This document shows positions 16,704-25,528 of a stretch of DNA of 64,000 bases, piece after piece. Source of the stretch: Clostridiales bacterium (GTDB lineage: Bacteria > Bacillota > Clostridia > Lachnospirales > Lachnospiraceae); contig JAAYPT010000105.1 of the NCBI GenBank assembly GCA_012519695.1, forward strand, positions 34,767 to 98,766. The letters are read 5' to 3'. The translations under genes were made by a program, and so were the position numbers. How positions within the stretch are numbered: position 1 is the first letter of the stretch; the number at the start of each line of letters is the position of its first letter. The notes beneath the pieces were generated by a model that searched no databases, was not told the origin of the DNA, and saw only the letters and a list, made by a program, of their open reading frames with translations.

Positions 16704-17684
16704 ATGAAAAAAGTTTTAGTTACAGGTGCAGATGGATTTATCGGAAGTCATCTTACAGAAAGTTTATTAGAAAAAGGATATGATGTAAAGGCATTTACTA
16801 TGTATAATTCCTTTAATACATGGGGATGGTTGGATACATTACCAAAGGAAAAATTAGACCAGATAGAAATTTTTAGTGGAGATGTAAGAGACCCGAATGG
16901 AGTAAGAGAAGCAATGAAAGGAGTAGATGGAGTATTTCATCTTGCAGCTTTGATTGCAATTCCATTTAGTTATCATTCTCCGGATTCTTATGTAGATACC
17001 AATATTAAAGGAACCCTAAATGTATTGCAGGCAGCACGGGAGCTGGAAACAGAAAGAATTATGGTTACATCAACCTCGGAAGTATATGGTACAGCACAGT
17101 ATGTTCCCATTGATGAAAAACATCCATTTCAGGGACAATCTCCATATTCTGCAACAAAGATTGGTGCAGATAGATTAGCAGAAAGTTTTTATCGTAGCTT
17201 TAATCTTCCGGTATCAATTGTCAGACCGTTTAATACATATGGTCCAAGACAATCTGCCAGAGCGGTTATTCCTACCATTATAACCCAGTTATTAGCAGGA
17301 AAAAGTGAAATTCAGTTAGGTTCTTTAACACCAACCAGAGATTTCAATTTTGTAAAAGATACGGCGGCAGGATTTATTGCCATTGCAGAATCAGATAAGA
17401 CAATCGGAGAAGAGATTAATATCGCAACACAGCAGGAAATTTCTATTGGAGATTTAGCACAGGAAATTATTCGACAAATCAATCCAAGCGCAAAGATTAT
17501 TTGTGATGAGCAACGTTTAAGACCGGAAAAAAGCGAGGTTAATCGTTTGCTTGGTGCCAATGAGAAAATAAAGAGATTAACAAACTGGACACCAAAGTAT
17601 ACCTTTGAAGAAGGTATCAAAGAGACTATAGCATGGCTTCGCGAGAATTTAGATAAGTATAAGACAGATATATATAACGTATAG
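16704..17684 (+). CDS. legB: NAD-dependent sugar-nucleotide 4,6-dehydratase (LegB type)
   Basis: This 326-residue extended SDR has GADGFIG at residues 8-14, TSTSEVYG near 122 and the YSATK catalytic pair Y148/K152. VRPFNTYGPRQSARAVIPT is typical of LegB. It forms the 4-keto-6-deoxy intermediate from an activated GlcNAc in the first dedicated step of legionaminic acid synthesis, which LegC then aminates. It carries its own AGGAAA/GAGG-like ribosome site after a 15-base gap from the deacetylase gene. Confidence 0.85.
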   Translation: MKKVLVTGADGFIGSHLTESLLEKGYDVKAFTMYNSFNTWGWLDTLPKEKLDQIEIFSGDVRDPNGVREAMKGVDGVFHLAALIAIPFSYHSPDSYVDTNIKGTLNVLQAARELETERIMVTSTSEVYGTAQYVPIDEKHPFQGQSPYSATKIGADRLAESFYRSFNLPVSIVRPFNTYGPRQSARAVIPTIITQLLAGKSEIQLGSLTPTRDFNFVKDTAAGFIAIAESDKTIGEEINIATQQEISIGDLAQEIIRQINPSAKIICDEQRLRPEKSEVNRLLGANEKIKRLTNWTPKYTFEEGIKETIAWLRENLDKYKTDIYNV

Positions 17685-17708
17685 AGCGAAAAAGGAAGTA
17701 AGAATGCT

Positions 17709-18404
17709 ATGATATTAACATTGACAAAGAACGAATTGAGAAATTATTTAGGAAAACAATTAGAAAACTTTTTTCCGGATGGATTGACCGAGAAATATTA
17801 TAAGGGAAGAGATATTGACCTTGCCTTAGATTTGGCATTGCAACGGACAGAAAATTGTTTTAAACATATTAATAATGCGGCATACAGTGATGAAAAGGGA
17901 CAGACCTATTTTTCACATTTGCACTCGGATCAGTATTCTCAGTTCTTATACTTTTTTATGAATAGCCTGTGGCAGGAGTCAGAAAATAAAAATATTTGTG
18001 ATAAAATTATTTTATTGAACAGAACGCTAAACAGTATATTTGTATCATATAAGTGTGCACTACCGGACATTTTTTTCTTTGGACATCCGGTAGGTACTAT
18101 ATTAGGAAATGCTAAATATTCGGATTATTTATATGTATCTCAGAATGTAACCGTGAATACTGGAAAAAATGAGAAAAAAAGTTTAACACCTGAGTTGGGA
18201 AAAGGGTTGTATTTAGCAGCAGGAGCCAAGATTATAGGCGAAGAGAGAGTCGGCGATAGAGTGGCAATCGGTGTGGATGCGGTTGTATATAAGCAAGAAA
18301 TAGGCGATGATAAACTGGTAATTCGAGATGAGACAGGCAATATTGTAATAAAAGAAAATAAAAAATGTATACAACAATCTTTATTTAGAACAACCATAAA
18401 GTGA
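17709..18404 (+). CDS. Serine acetyltransferase-like hexapeptide protein
   Basis: This 231-residue protein has an alpha-helical N-terminal half. Its C-terminal left-handed beta-helix has LGNAKYSDYLYVSQNVTVN and then ELGKGLYLAAGAKIIGE, DRVAIGVDAVV. The layout recalls CysE/SAT, but the catalytic His-Asp pattern is changed: FFGHPVGTILGNA replaces the usual GVDIHP region. It may acetylate a sugar or carry a specialised acyl group within the glycan pathway. It lies between legB and a large glycosyltransferase with short spacers. Confidence 0.6.
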   Translation: MILTLTKNELRNYLGKQLENFFPDGLTEKYYKGRDIDLALDLALQRTENCFKHINNAAYSDEKGQTYFSHLHSDQYSQFLYFFMNSLWQESENKNICDKIILLNRTLNSIFVSYKCALPDIFFFGHPVGTILGNAKYSDYLYVSQNVTVNTGKNEKKSLTPELGKGLYLAAGAKIIGEERVGDRVAIGVDAVVYKQEIGDDKLVIRDETGNIVIKENKKCIQQSLFRTTIK

Positions 18405-18429
18405 TTGGAAGAATAAGAGGAATATAACT

Positions 18430-20790
18430 ATGAATACACAAATAGAAGAATATTATCAGGTGTTGAATAACATTGAAAAGTCTTTGCCGGAAATGGCAAT
18501 AGAAACAGCAGAAGCGTTACTGGAAGAGACCTTTCAGATAAAGCCGGTAAGGTTAAAGTGGTATTTGGTAAAAGCACAAGTTATGCTGAAAAAGGGCACT
18601 CCGGTAGAAGAGATTATCGAGTTTTTATCAGATAAATGTGCACCGTGGTATGATTATGATAATGTAAACGAGTATTTTGAACTGTTAAGTGAATTGTCAA
18701 AATACAAAGGAGATATTTTAGAGAGCGAGCGGTATCGTTATAAAGAAAATAAAATGAACCTCTATTTTCATGGAGGCGAAGATAAAAACCATGCCATGGA
18801 TGCAGAGCGCAAGAAACTTGTTTTAGAAATGGAAAAACAGAAGGAGTGGCAGCAGGAACAAATAGAACGATTAAGAGACTTATATTATATAAGTGGAAAT
18901 ATTTATTTGTATTTGTTGTGGCAAACAGTGATAAATCGTCTGTTTGATGCAGAAGCACTGGTACATGAATGGATATTGAAGAAATTCAATGTGGGTTATT
19001 ACTATGAAAGATTGCTTAATGATATAGAAGAAACTTTTGTAGTTATGGCTTCCAATGAAGCAGAGGAAAAAGAGTGTCAGTTGATTGCAAGAGCGTTAAA
19101 AAGCTTGAAAAAACAGGCAATTGTCTTTTCTGCCCCTGTTTTATGGGAAGAAAACGAAGATATAAAGGATGCAGTATTAAAAAGTGTAGAATCCATAGCA
19201 CAAAAAGAAGATTATATGACGGCAACCGTTTACTATCTTGAAACCCCAGAAGGTAGAAGAGATAGTAAGAAGGAATTGTTAGAATATGTAGAACGTTCTT
19301 ACAGTCCAAGCGGGGTAGTTATGATATTGGGAAGCGGTATTCTCTTAGATCAGACTGCAATGGACAATCGTATGAAACCGAAATTCGAGCGTTTAACGGA
19401 CGTGGAAGCCGATTATATGGAAGAGAATATGGCGGTAGCAAGGTATGGAGATTATCTTGCGTATATTTCCAATATTTATCTAACATCAAAGGAAGAAGTA
19501 AAGAAAGATTTATATAAAAAACCTACTTGTTGTTTTTCCATTATTATTCCTTGCAGAAATGCAGGAAACACCTTATATTACACCTTAAAAACCTGCTTGA
19601 ATCAAAGTTTTCAAGGAGAATACGAGATTGTTATAAGCGACAATTCAGACAGAGCATGGGGAGCAGATACACCTACCTATCAGATTTGTCAAAAATTAAA
19701 TGATAGCAGAATTAAATATTATCGGGCACCCAGGGATCTTTCTTTAATGAAGAACTTTGAATATGCGTATTTGAAGGCAGAAGGAGAGTTTTTGCTTTCT
19801 ATGGGAGCAGATGACGGTATATTACCATGGGCATTAGAGGAATTGGACAGCATTATTACAGAATATCCGCAAAGACCTGTCTGGTTATGGCATGAGGCAT
19901 TTTATAAGTGGGCAGAAGTAAATAATAATATTATGGCTGGTTCGGGAAAAGCTATCTTAAATGTGGAAAATGCATATGAAAAAGGAAGTCCAAATATATT
20001 CCAATATGCTACGCAAGGTATATTTCAGAAAGCATTTACGCAATATGCATATATGTATTATTTGCCGCAGATATATCATAATTCGGGAATACGAAGAGAA
20101 TATTTAGCAACGTTATATGAAAAGACAGGCGTATTGTGGGCAGGTATTTCTCAGGATATGTGTATGGCAGTGACAGTTGCAAATGTGGAGCAGGAATTAG
20201 GATTTATAGACAATCTTCTTACCATTACCGGAATCAGCAATGCATCTATCGGTGCTAATTGTCGAAGTGGAACGATAGATTTAGAACAGGAAACGATGGA
20301 AAAGAAAATGCAGAAAACATTTTCGCAGGGATGGCATGTACAGGGATATATGGAGCGACTATTTCCGATTATAGGAACAGAATTTGCAGGATTATATGCT
20401 TGTATTATGTATGCATTTGCCATTGGCGCAATTCCGGAACAAGTACTGGAAGAAGCAGATGCCAAAGTAATGTATGAAAAAATCATAAGAGAAAATGATA
20501 AGAAAAATATTTTATTTGATTCCATCCTGCATCGAATTCGCTATGCAGTATCTCTTCAGGGCGAGGAGCTTTTGGAATGGTTCGATAATAATTTTTATTA
20601 TCAGTGCTTAATACCGGAGAGTGTAAAGAAGGAGGATATGAACCAGTCAAAAGAGGAATATAACGAGAGCATCGTTATAAACAATCAAATGATTGGAGCA
20701 GAAAAAGGCAGTATTAAAGATGTATATGAAGTATCATTATTTTTAGAGAAATTTTTTGCAAAAGAAAATAGAAATGGAGAAAGCGTATGA
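18430..20790 (+). CDS. Large GT2 glycosyltransferase with helical N-terminal region
   Basis: This 786-residue protein starts with about 130 residues of TPR-like helices. A charged region of uncertain fold follows, and a GT2 domain begins near residue 367 (CFSIIIPCRNAGNTL, ISDNSD, MGADDGI). The last 200 residues are helical. There is no membrane segment. Proteins of this layout occur in flagellin glycosylation islands, where the helical part may hold the protein acceptor. It overlaps rfbF by four bases (ATGA), which couples their translation. Confidence 0.75.
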   Translation: MNTQIEEYYQVLNNIEKSLPEMAIETAEALLEETFQIKPVRLKWYLVKAQVMLKKGTPVEEIIEFLSDKCAPWYDYDNVNEYFELLSELSKYKGDILESERYRYKENKMNLYFHGGEDKNHAMDAERKKLVLEMEKQKEWQQEQIERLRDLYYISGNIYLYLLWQTVINRLFDAEALVHEWILKKFNVGYYYERLLNDIEETFVVMASNEAEEKECQLIARALKSLKKQAIVFSAPVLWEENEDIKDAVLKSVESIAQKEDYMTATVYYLETPEGRRDSKKELLEYVERSYSPSGVVMILGSGILLDQTAMDNRMKPKFERLTDVEADYMEENMAVARYGDYLAYISNIYLTSKEEVKKDLYKKPTCCFSIIIPCRNAGNTLYYTLKTCLNQSFQGEYEIVISDNSDRAWGADTPTYQICQKLNDSRIKYYRAPRDLSLMKNFEYAYLKAEGEFLLSMGADDGILPWALEELDSIITEYPQRPVWLWHEAFYKWAEVNNNIMAGSGKAILNVENAYEKGSPNIFQYATQGIFQKAFTQYAYMYYLPQIYHNSGIRREYLATLYEKTGVLWAGISQDMCMAVTVANVEQELGFIDNLLTITGISNASIGANCRSGTIDLEQETMEKKMQKTFSQGWHVQGYMERLFPIIGTEFAGLYACIMYAFAIGAIPEQVLEEADAKVMYEKIIRENDKKNILFDSILHRIRYAVSLQGEELLEWFDNNFYYQCLIPESVKKEDMNQSKEEYNESIVINNQMIGAEKGSIKDVYEVSLFLEKFFAKENRNGESV

Positions 20791-21560
20791 AGGTAGTAAT
20801 TTTAGCTGGGGGGCTGGGAACCAGAATATCAGAAGAAAGTCATTTGAAACCAAAGCCAATGATTGAAATAGGAGAAAAGCCTATTTTATGGCATATTATG
20901 AAGGAATACTCTCATTATGGGTTTAATGAATTTATTATCTGTTGCGGATATAAGCAGCACATAATAAAGCAGTGGTTTTCTGATTACTATTTGTATAACA
21001 GTGATGTGACATTTGACTTTTCAGAACATAATAAAATGATTGTACATAATACGGAAACCGAAAATTGGAAAGTCACCGTTGTAGACACAGGATTGAATAC
21101 CTTAACCGCAGGAAGAATTAAGCGAATTCAAAAGTACATAGGAAATGAAACCTTTATGATGACATACGGTGACGGGGTTTGTTCCGTTGATATTAATGAT
21201 TTGGTACAGTACCATAAAAAGAGCGGAAAAGCTGCAACATTGACGGCTGCATTAGTAGAGCAGAGATTCGGTGTTTTAAGCATTGATGAAGACAATACAA
21301 TTACAAGTTTCCGTGAAAAATCAAAAGAAGATGCAACAAGGGTAAATGCTGGCTACATGGTACTAGAGCCGGAAGTGTTTGATTATATTCCGGAAGAAGA
21401 TGTTTATTTTGAGCAGGAACCATTAAAAAATCTTGCAAAAGACAGAAAGCTTGGAGCTTATAAGTTTAACGGATTTTGGCAACCAATGGATACAATGCGT
21501 GATAAAGAAAAATTAGAAGAATTATGGGCGAGTGGACAAGCACCATGGAAAGTGTGGTAA
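20787..21560 (+). CDS. rfbF: Glucose-1-phosphate cytidylyltransferase
   Basis: This 257-residue enzyme has the nucleotide-binding signature LAGGLGTRISEESHLKPKPM at residues 6-25 and the sequence TYGDGVCSVDI, with the metal-binding Asp, near residue 129. RfbF makes CDP-glucose from CTP and glucose-1-phosphate, the entry step to 3,6-dideoxyhexoses. It is followed directly by rfbH and rfbG, which carry out the next two recognised steps, and length and motifs match the family. Confidence 0.9.
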   Translation: MKVVILAGGLGTRISEESHLKPKPMIEIGEKPILWHIMKEYSHYGFNEFIICCGYKQHIIKQWFSDYYLYNSDVTFDFSEHNKMIVHNTETENWKVTVVDTGLNTLTAGRIKRIQKYIGNETFMMTYGDGVCSVDINDLVQYHKKSGKAATLTAALVEQRFGVLSIDEDNTITSFREKSKEDATRVNAGYMVLEPEVFDYIPEEDVYFEQEPLKNLAKDRKLGAYKFNGFWQPMDTMRDKEKLEELWASGQAPWKVW

Positions 21561-21562
21561 AG

Positions 21563-22900
21563 ATGTTTGAAGGAATGAATGAATCAGAGGCAAGACAGAA
21601 AATATTATCGGAAGTAGCAGAGTATTGTCGTATTTATCATAAGAAAAAAGAGTATAAAAAGGGCGATAGAATATCCTATGCCGGAAGAGTATATGACGAG
21701 GAAGAAATGGTAAACCTTGTGGACAGTTCTTTGGAATTTTGGCTTACAGCAGGTCATTATACAGAGCAATTTGAAAAAGAGATGGCAGAGTATTTAGGAA
21801 TAAGATATTGTGCCGTTGTAAACTCTGGTTCTTCTGCAAATCTTGTGGCATTTATGACGTTAACTTCTCCACTATTGGGCGAAAGACGAGTAAAGCCGGG
21901 AGATGAAGTTATTACAGTTGCAGCAGGATTTCCAACAACGGTAACTCCCATACTTCAGTATGGAGCAGTACCGGTATTTGTAGATGTTACCATTCCACAG
22001 TACAATATCAATGTAGAGCAGTTAGAAAATGCACTTTCCGATAAAACCAGGGCAGTGATGATTGCCCATACATTAGGAAACCCATTTGATTTGAAAACAG
22101 TAAAGGCATTTTGTGACAAACATAATTTGTGGTTAATAGAAGATAACTGTGATGCATTAGGAAGTGTATATGAGATAGACGGAGTGCAAAAATTTACCGG
22201 AACAATTGGAGATATCGGAACTTCCAGTTTTTACCCACCACATCATATGACAATGGGAGAAGGCGGTGCGGTCTATACAGATCATCCCCTATTAAATAAA
22301 ATTATCCGTTCTATGCGTGACTGGGGAAGAGATTGTATTTGTTCTTCCGGAAGAGACAATATGTGTGGACACCGATTTGATAAGCAATATGGAGAATTGC
22401 CGTTAGGTTATGATCACAAATATGTATATTCTCACTTTGGATATAATTTGAAAGCGACCGATATGCAGGCGGCAATCGGATGTGCACAGTTAAAGAAGTT
22501 TCCATCTTTTGTAGAGGCAAGAAGAAAGAATTTTGCGCATTTATCTCAAAGATTGCAGTGTGTTAGTGAAAAATTGATTTTACCGGAGGCGTGTCCGAAC
22601 TCAAATCCAAGTTGGTTTGGATTTATGATTACATGCAAGGAAGGCATTGATAAAAACAAAGTCGTTACATACTTAGAAGAACATGGGGTACAGACCAGAA
22701 TGCTCTTTGCGGGAAATTTAACAAAGCAGCCATGCTTTGATGAAATGCGTAAGAGCGGAGAAGGATATCGTATAGTAGGAAGTTTGGAAGTGACAGACAG
22801 AATTATGCGAGATACATTCTGGATTGGAGTATATCCGGGAATGAATACAGAAATGTTGGATTACATGGCAGATACAATAATAGAAGCAGTGGAGAAATAG
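21563..22900 (+). CDS. rfbH: CDP-4-keto-6-deoxyglucose 3-dehydrase (E1)
   Basis: This PMP-dependent iron-sulfur enzyme of the aminotransferase fold removes the C-3 hydroxyl of CDP-4-keto-6-deoxyglucose. The usual PLP Lys is replaced by His in SFYPPHHMTMGEGGA, which is the hallmark of E1. The [2Fe-2S] cysteines are CxC-x7-C in DCICSSGRDNMCG, with a further Cys about 60 residues before in IEDNCD. The start is uncertain: ATG 21563 lies just after the rfbF stop, ATG 21575 fits the family N-terminus, and frames back to 21524 would overlap rfbF. No gene for its usual reductase partner (E3/AscD) is seen in the window. Confidence 0.88.
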   Translation: MFEGMNESEARQKILSEVAEYCRIYHKKKEYKKGDRISYAGRVYDEEEMVNLVDSSLEFWLTAGHYTEQFEKEMAEYLGIRYCAVVNSGSSANLVAFMTLTSPLLGERRVKPGDEVITVAAGFPTTVTPILQYGAVPVFVDVTIPQYNINVEQLENALSDKTRAVMIAHTLGNPFDLKTVKAFCDKHNLWLIEDNCDALGSVYEIDGVQKFTGTIGDIGTSSFYPPHHMTMGEGGAVYTDHPLLNKIIRSMRDWGRDCICSSGRDNMCGHRFDKQYGELPLGYDHKYVYSHFGYNLKATDMQAAIGCAQLKKFPSFVEARRKNFAHLSQRLQCVSEKLILPEACPNSNPSWFGFMITCKEGIDKNKVVTYLEEHGVQTRMLFAGNLTKQPCFDEMRKSGEGYRIVGSLEVTDRIMRDTFWIGVYPGMNTEMLDYMADTIIEAVEK

Positions 22901-22902
22901 AT

Positions 22903-23976
22903 ATGGTAGATACGGGATTTTACAAGAACAGAAAAGTATTGATTACAGGACATACAGGATTTAAAGGGGCATGGATGTGTCAGGTATTAAAGGAATTAGG
23001 AGCAGATGTGACAGGATATGCACTAAAACCGCCAACAGATCCAAGCCTGTTTTCCTTGTGCAAAATGGAACAGTATATCCATTCGGTAGAAGGAGATATT
23101 AGGGATTTAAAACATTTGCAACAGGTATTTGAACGTGTACAGCCGGAGATTGTAATTCATATGGCGGCGCAGCCTATTGTGCGGGAATCCTATAAAAATC
23201 CGGTTTACACTTATGATGTAAATGTAATGGGAACCGTAAATGTGATGGAATGTGTTCGATTAACAGATTCGGTAAAATCAGTAGTAAATGTAACAACAGA
23301 TAAAGTATATAAAAATAAAGAGTGGGAATGGGGCTATCGGGAAAACGAAGAATTAAACGGATTTGACCCATATTCTAACAGTAAGTCCTGTTCTGAACTG
23401 GTAACAGAAAGTTATAAAAATTCCTTTTTTGCCGATAGGAAAACAGCAATTTCTACCGCAAGAGCAGGTAATGTAGTTGGCGGAGGGGATTTTGCAGCAG
23501 ATAGAATTATTCCGGATTGTGTAAGAGCCATTGAAAATAATTGTGATATTGTGATTCGAAACCCTCATTCCACCAGACCATATCAACATGTACTGGAGCC
23601 GATTTTCGCATATTTAATGATTGCAGAAAAGCAGTATAAGGATGGGGCGTATGCAGGTCATTATAATGTGGGACCGGATGAAAGTTCCTGTGTTACTACC
23701 GGTGAATTAGTGGGGACATTTTGCAAATGCTGGAACTCACTGACCGGAGAAACGTTAAAATGGGTACAGCAAGGAGACGGCGGCCCGCATGAAGCTAACT
23801 TTTTGAAGCTGGATTGTTCTAAAATAAAAAGCAAATTGGGTTGGAAACCAAAGTGGAATTATGAGGAAATGTTGGAGAAAACAGTAGAATGGATACAGGC
23901 TTATATTGCTCAAAAAGATGTATCGGAAGTAATGATAAAACAGATTTACGAGTATGAAAAAGATGGAAGAGAATAA
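22903..23976 (+). CDS. rfbG: CDP-glucose 4,6-dehydratase
   Basis: This 357-residue extended SDR has GHTGFKGAWM at residues 16-25, in the GxxGxxG loop position, and the catalytic YSNSK near residue 161. KVYKNKEWEWGYRE is typical of RfbG. It oxidises CDP-glucose at C-4 and removes the C-6 hydroxyl, giving the substrate of RfbH. The gene starts two bases after the rfbH stop and overlaps the next glycosyltransferase start by 23 bases. Confidence 0.9.
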   Translation: MVDTGFYKNRKVLITGHTGFKGAWMCQVLKELGADVTGYALKPPTDPSLFSLCKMEQYIHSVEGDIRDLKHLQQVFERVQPEIVIHMAAQPIVRESYKNPVYTYDVNVMGTVNVMECVRLTDSVKSVVNVTTDKVYKNKEWEWGYRENEELNGFDPYSNSKSCSELVTESYKNSFFADRKTAISTARAGNVVGGGDFAADRIIPDCVRAIENNCDIVIRNPHSTRPYQHVLEPIFAYLMIAEKQYKDGAYAGHYNVGPDESSCVTTGELVGTFCKCWNSLTGETLKWVQQGDGGPHEANFLKLDCSKIKSKLGWKPKWNYEEMLEKTVEWIQAYIAQKDVSEVMIKQIYEYEKDGRE

Positions 23977-25528
23977 GAAAAAAATTGCCTTTATTATATG
24001 TAGCAATGACAAGCAAGAAACAGAGGAATGTCTTTTTTATTTAAAAAATTTAAAGGTTCCGGAGAAATATAGCATAGAAATTATTCCAGTTTATGGTGCT
24101 GTGTCTATGGCTGCAGGATATAACACAGGCATGAGAGAAAGCAATGCAAAATATAAAGTATATTTGCATCAGGATACATTTATTATAAATACCGATTTTA
24201 TATATGAATTATTAAAGGTATTTGAGGCAGATTCCCAAATTGGTATGGTGGGATGTGTTGGCCATCGAAGAATGCCGGAAGACGGATTCCCCATAGATAG
24301 TTGGAATACAGGAAAAGTTTATCATAATTTAGGCAGATGTCATCAATATGAACAAGGAATTTGTGAAGTAGATGCAGTGGACGGATTATTGATAGCAACT
24401 CAATATGATATTCCATGGAGAGAAGATTTGTTTCAGGGATGGGATTACTATGATATATCCCAGTGTTACGAATTTCATCGAAAAGGATTGAAGGTTGTTG
24501 TACCAGAACAACGGGAATATTGGTGCTATCACGACAATAAATTCAGTAGATTGGCAGATTACGATAGATGGCGGAAGAAGTTTGTAGAGGAGTACCAGGA
24601 TGTATATCCTTTTAAATATAGTGCCCGCGTCACAGAAAATCAGAAAGAAATGGAAGCATTGATAAATAGTCTTTCTGATATTTTGAAACAGCATCTCACA
24701 AGAGGAGAAATGCAGGAATTTAATACAATCTGTTCTAATAGTGAAATAAAACAAAAACTTTGGGCAAGAGAGTTTTGCGAAATAAGCAATATTTATATAG
24801 GAGAAGAAAATGGAAACACAGAAAAGAACATTTGCCAGGAGGATGCCAAAAGTACATTAAATCATTTGCGGAGATTAAGACATTTATTAAAGCGAGTGGA
24901 ATATAATGCTGGGATACAGGAAGATAACTTACGGGAGATTATAGAAGGTTATTCTATGTATGCTATTTGCATAGTTTCTATTAGTTATTGCAAAAATAGA
25001 AAAAAAATCTATGAGAGTTTGCGAAAATATTTGTGTGCGAAGAATATAAAAGTAAAGGAAATGCTTTTGCTTGAACAGATAAACAAAGAGGAAACTGGTT
25101 TAGAGAGACAGAATATGGTCCCTCTTGTTTTGCGTGAAGAAAATTGGCAAAAAGTTTCACAGAAGCAAGTACTAATAGTGGCAGATGTAGTAGGAAAACA
25201 GAATGAAAAAGTTTTGGAATTGTGCCGGAACATGAAAAAGCAGTATGAAGTCTGTTTGGTTGTACGACAATATGAAGAAGATGTTTTACAAGAATTAGAT
25301 CAGATGCACATAGAGACTTTTTATATGGAACAGCCAATGTATTTGATGTGGGACATGAAAGAGAAGCTGTTTAGGCAGTTTGAAGAGGTTTTGGTAGTAG
25401 GAGCAGATATGAAGTGTATTGTAGAGCAGTGGCACCGTACTAATATTCCTGTAAAATGGTATGTGGATAAGAAACAGGTGCAAGGTGCCACTACATATAG
25501 TAAGAATATAACTATAATGAATTATTAG
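23954..25528 (+). CDS. StrF-type glycosyltransferase with long C-terminal region
   Basis: Residues about 10-215 are a close paralogue of the first domain of the protein at 691, with KVYLHQDTFIINTDF, EVDAVDGLLIATQYDIPWREDLF and VVVPEQREYWCYHD. The remaining 300 residues are helical then alpha/beta and carry no glycosyltransferase signature that I can name, so the second GT2 domain of the paralogue is absent. The start may be ATG 23954 or ATG 23963; neither has a strong ribosome site. Its stop overlaps the stop of the convergent gene by four bases, so there is no room for a terminator between them. Confidence 0.75.
   Translation: MKKMEENKKKIAFIICSNDKQETEECLFYLKNLKVPEKYSIEIIPVYGAVSMAAGYNTGMRESNAKYKVYLHQDTFIINTDFIYELLKVFEADSQIGMVGCVGHRRMPEDGFPIDSWNTGKVYHNLGRCHQYEQGICEVDAVDGLLIATQYDIPWREDLFQGWDYYDISQCYEFHRKGLKVVVPEQREYWCYHDNKFSRLADYDRWRKKFVEEYQDVYPFKYSARVTENQKEMEALINSLSDILKQHLTRGEMQEFNTICSNSEIKQKLWAREFCEISNIYIGEENGNTEKNICQEDAKSTLNHLRRLRHLLKRVEYNAGIQEDNLREIIEGYSMYAICIVSISYCKNRKKIYESLRKYLCAKNIKVKEMLLLEQINKEETGLERQNMVPLVLREENWQKVSQKQVLIVADVVGKQNEKVLELCRNMKKQYEVCLVVRQYEEDVLQELDQMHIETFYMEQPMYLMWDMKEKLFRQFEEVLVVGADMKCIVEQWHRTNIPVKWYVDKKQVQGATTYSKNITIMNY

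Noticed and set aside
23420..23445. A GCCGATAG motif like a sigma-28 -10 box
   Set aside because: It lies inside rfbG, has no suitable -35 box at 15 bases, and no gene starts nearby downstream.
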